6,884 nucleotides of DNA from an uncultured Eubacteriales bacterium (GTDB lineage: Bacteria; Bacillota; Clostridia; Oscillospirales; Butyricicoccaceae): positions 1 to 6,884 of the forward strand of contig CAKTWY010000135.1 of the NCBI GenBank assembly GCA_934630445.1. Reading direction: 5' to 3'. The notes below the pieces were generated by a model. The model was not told the origin of the DNA. It saw only the letters and a list, made by a program, of their open reading frames with translations, and did not search any database. The translations under genes were made by a program, and so were the position numbers. Below are positions 6,491 through 6,884 of the stretch, piece after piece. Numbering within the stretch: the first letter of the stretch is position 1; every line of letters begins with the position of its first letter.

Positions 6491-6540
6491 ATAAGCGCCG
6501 CGCAAACGTCAAAAATCTGACCGGATGGGATGTTTAAGAT

Positions 6541-6884
6541 ATGAGTGAGAATGCAAAGACAGCAAATACCGCCCCGGCGCAGGACCTGAACGAGATCCTG
6601 CGCGTGCGCCGTGAAAAGCTTGCCAGCCTTCAGGCGGAAGGGCGCGACCCGTTTGAGATCACCAAATTCGACCGCACGCACAGCGCGGCCGATGTCCTCG
6701 CGCGCTTTGACGAGCTGGAGGGGCGCACGGTCACCATCGCCGGGCGCATGATGTCCAAGCGCGGCATGGGCAAGGCCTCGTTCTGTGACGTGATGGACCG
6801 GAACGGGCGCATCCAGTGCTATGTCAAGGTCGATGAGGTGGGCGAGGACGATTATAAGCTTTTTAAAAAGTTTGACATCGGCGA
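6541..6884 (+). CDS. lysS: Lysyl-tRNA synthetase, class II (3' partial)
   Basis: The visible part is the first 114 residues of the cytoplasmic enzyme that charges tRNA-Lys with lysine; the gene runs off the right edge (full-length enzymes are about 490-510 residues). After a short low-complexity N-terminus (about 1-14), the family pattern NEILRVRREKLASLQAEGRDPF appears at about 17-38, with the ITKFDRTHSAADV segment after it. The OB-fold anticodon-binding domain begins at about 61, with TIAGRMMSKRGMGKASFCDVMDRNGRIQCYVK at 65-96. An in-frame TAA at 6535 makes ATG 6541 the first possible start; the Shine-Dalgarno is weak (GGGA at 6527-6530, 10 nt away). It is probably co-transcribed at least in part with greA. 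Catalytic motifs 1-3 are outside the window. Confidence 0.96.
   Translation, partial: MSENAKTANTAPAQDLNEILRVRREKLASLQAEGRDPFEITKFDRTHSAADVLARFDELEGRTVTIAGRMMSKRGMGKASFCDVMDRNGRIQCYVKVDEVGEDDYKLFKKFDIG

Noticed and set aside
1..6884. Mobile element, CRISPR array, RNA gene or defence/secondary-metabolite system
   Set aside because: No terminal inverted repeats flanking a transposase, spaced direct repeats, tRNA/rRNA-like sequence or matching protein domains were seen; gene content is conserved housekeeping apart from one unknown gene.

Overview
This window is a compact, GC-rich chromosomal housekeeping region with every recognisable gene on the + strand. The run dnaB, tilS, hpt, ftsH includes the tilS-hpt-ftsH order familiar from Firmicutes such as Bacillus subtilis. 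Together with the HTAGDN-type TilS motif, the GreA and LysS sequences and the GC-rich codon use, this points to a high-GC member of the Clostridia, possibly of the Oscillospirales. That placement is inference; there is no rRNA or other decisive marker in the window.

Layout: (1) 2-1018, the C-terminal three quarters of the replicative helicase DnaB, cut by the window edge. (2) 999-2345, TilS, overlapping dnaB by 20 nt. (3) 2345-2884, hypoxanthine/guanine phosphoribosyltransferase, joined to tilS by a one-base TAATG overlap. (4) 2885-2972, an 88-nt gap with GC-rich stem-loops but no clear promoter. (5) about 2973-4922, the membrane protease FtsH with a non-ATG start and a small hairpin exactly in its ribosome-binding region. 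(6) 4944-4990, a 37-nt nearly perfect palindrome plus T-rich tract, a strong candidate intrinsic terminator that closes the dnaB-ftsH group. (7) 5115-5981, a 288-residue protein I do not recognise, with a good Shine-Dalgarno site and an Asn/Asp-rich tail. (8) 5899-5927, a consensus-perfect housekeeping promoter lying inside the 3' end of that gene and pointing at greA. (9) 5994-6467, the transcript-cleavage factor GreA. (10) 6464-6490, a hairpin at the greA stop. (11) 6541 to the window end, the N-terminal part of class II lysyl-tRNA synthetase.

Functionally the window joins replication (DnaB), decoding accuracy (TilS modifying the AUA-reading tRNA, LysRS charging tRNA-Lys), purine salvage (Hpt), membrane protein quality control (FtsH) and transcription elongation (GreA). 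The two transcription units suggested by the sequence are dnaB-tilS-hpt-ftsH, ending at the palindromic terminator, and the unknown gene with greA-lysS, where greA has its own strong promoter.

I found no mobile element, CRISPR array, RNA gene or defence system. The points most worth a second look are the unknown gene at 5115-5981, the promoter embedded in its coding sequence, and the structured ftsH initiation region.
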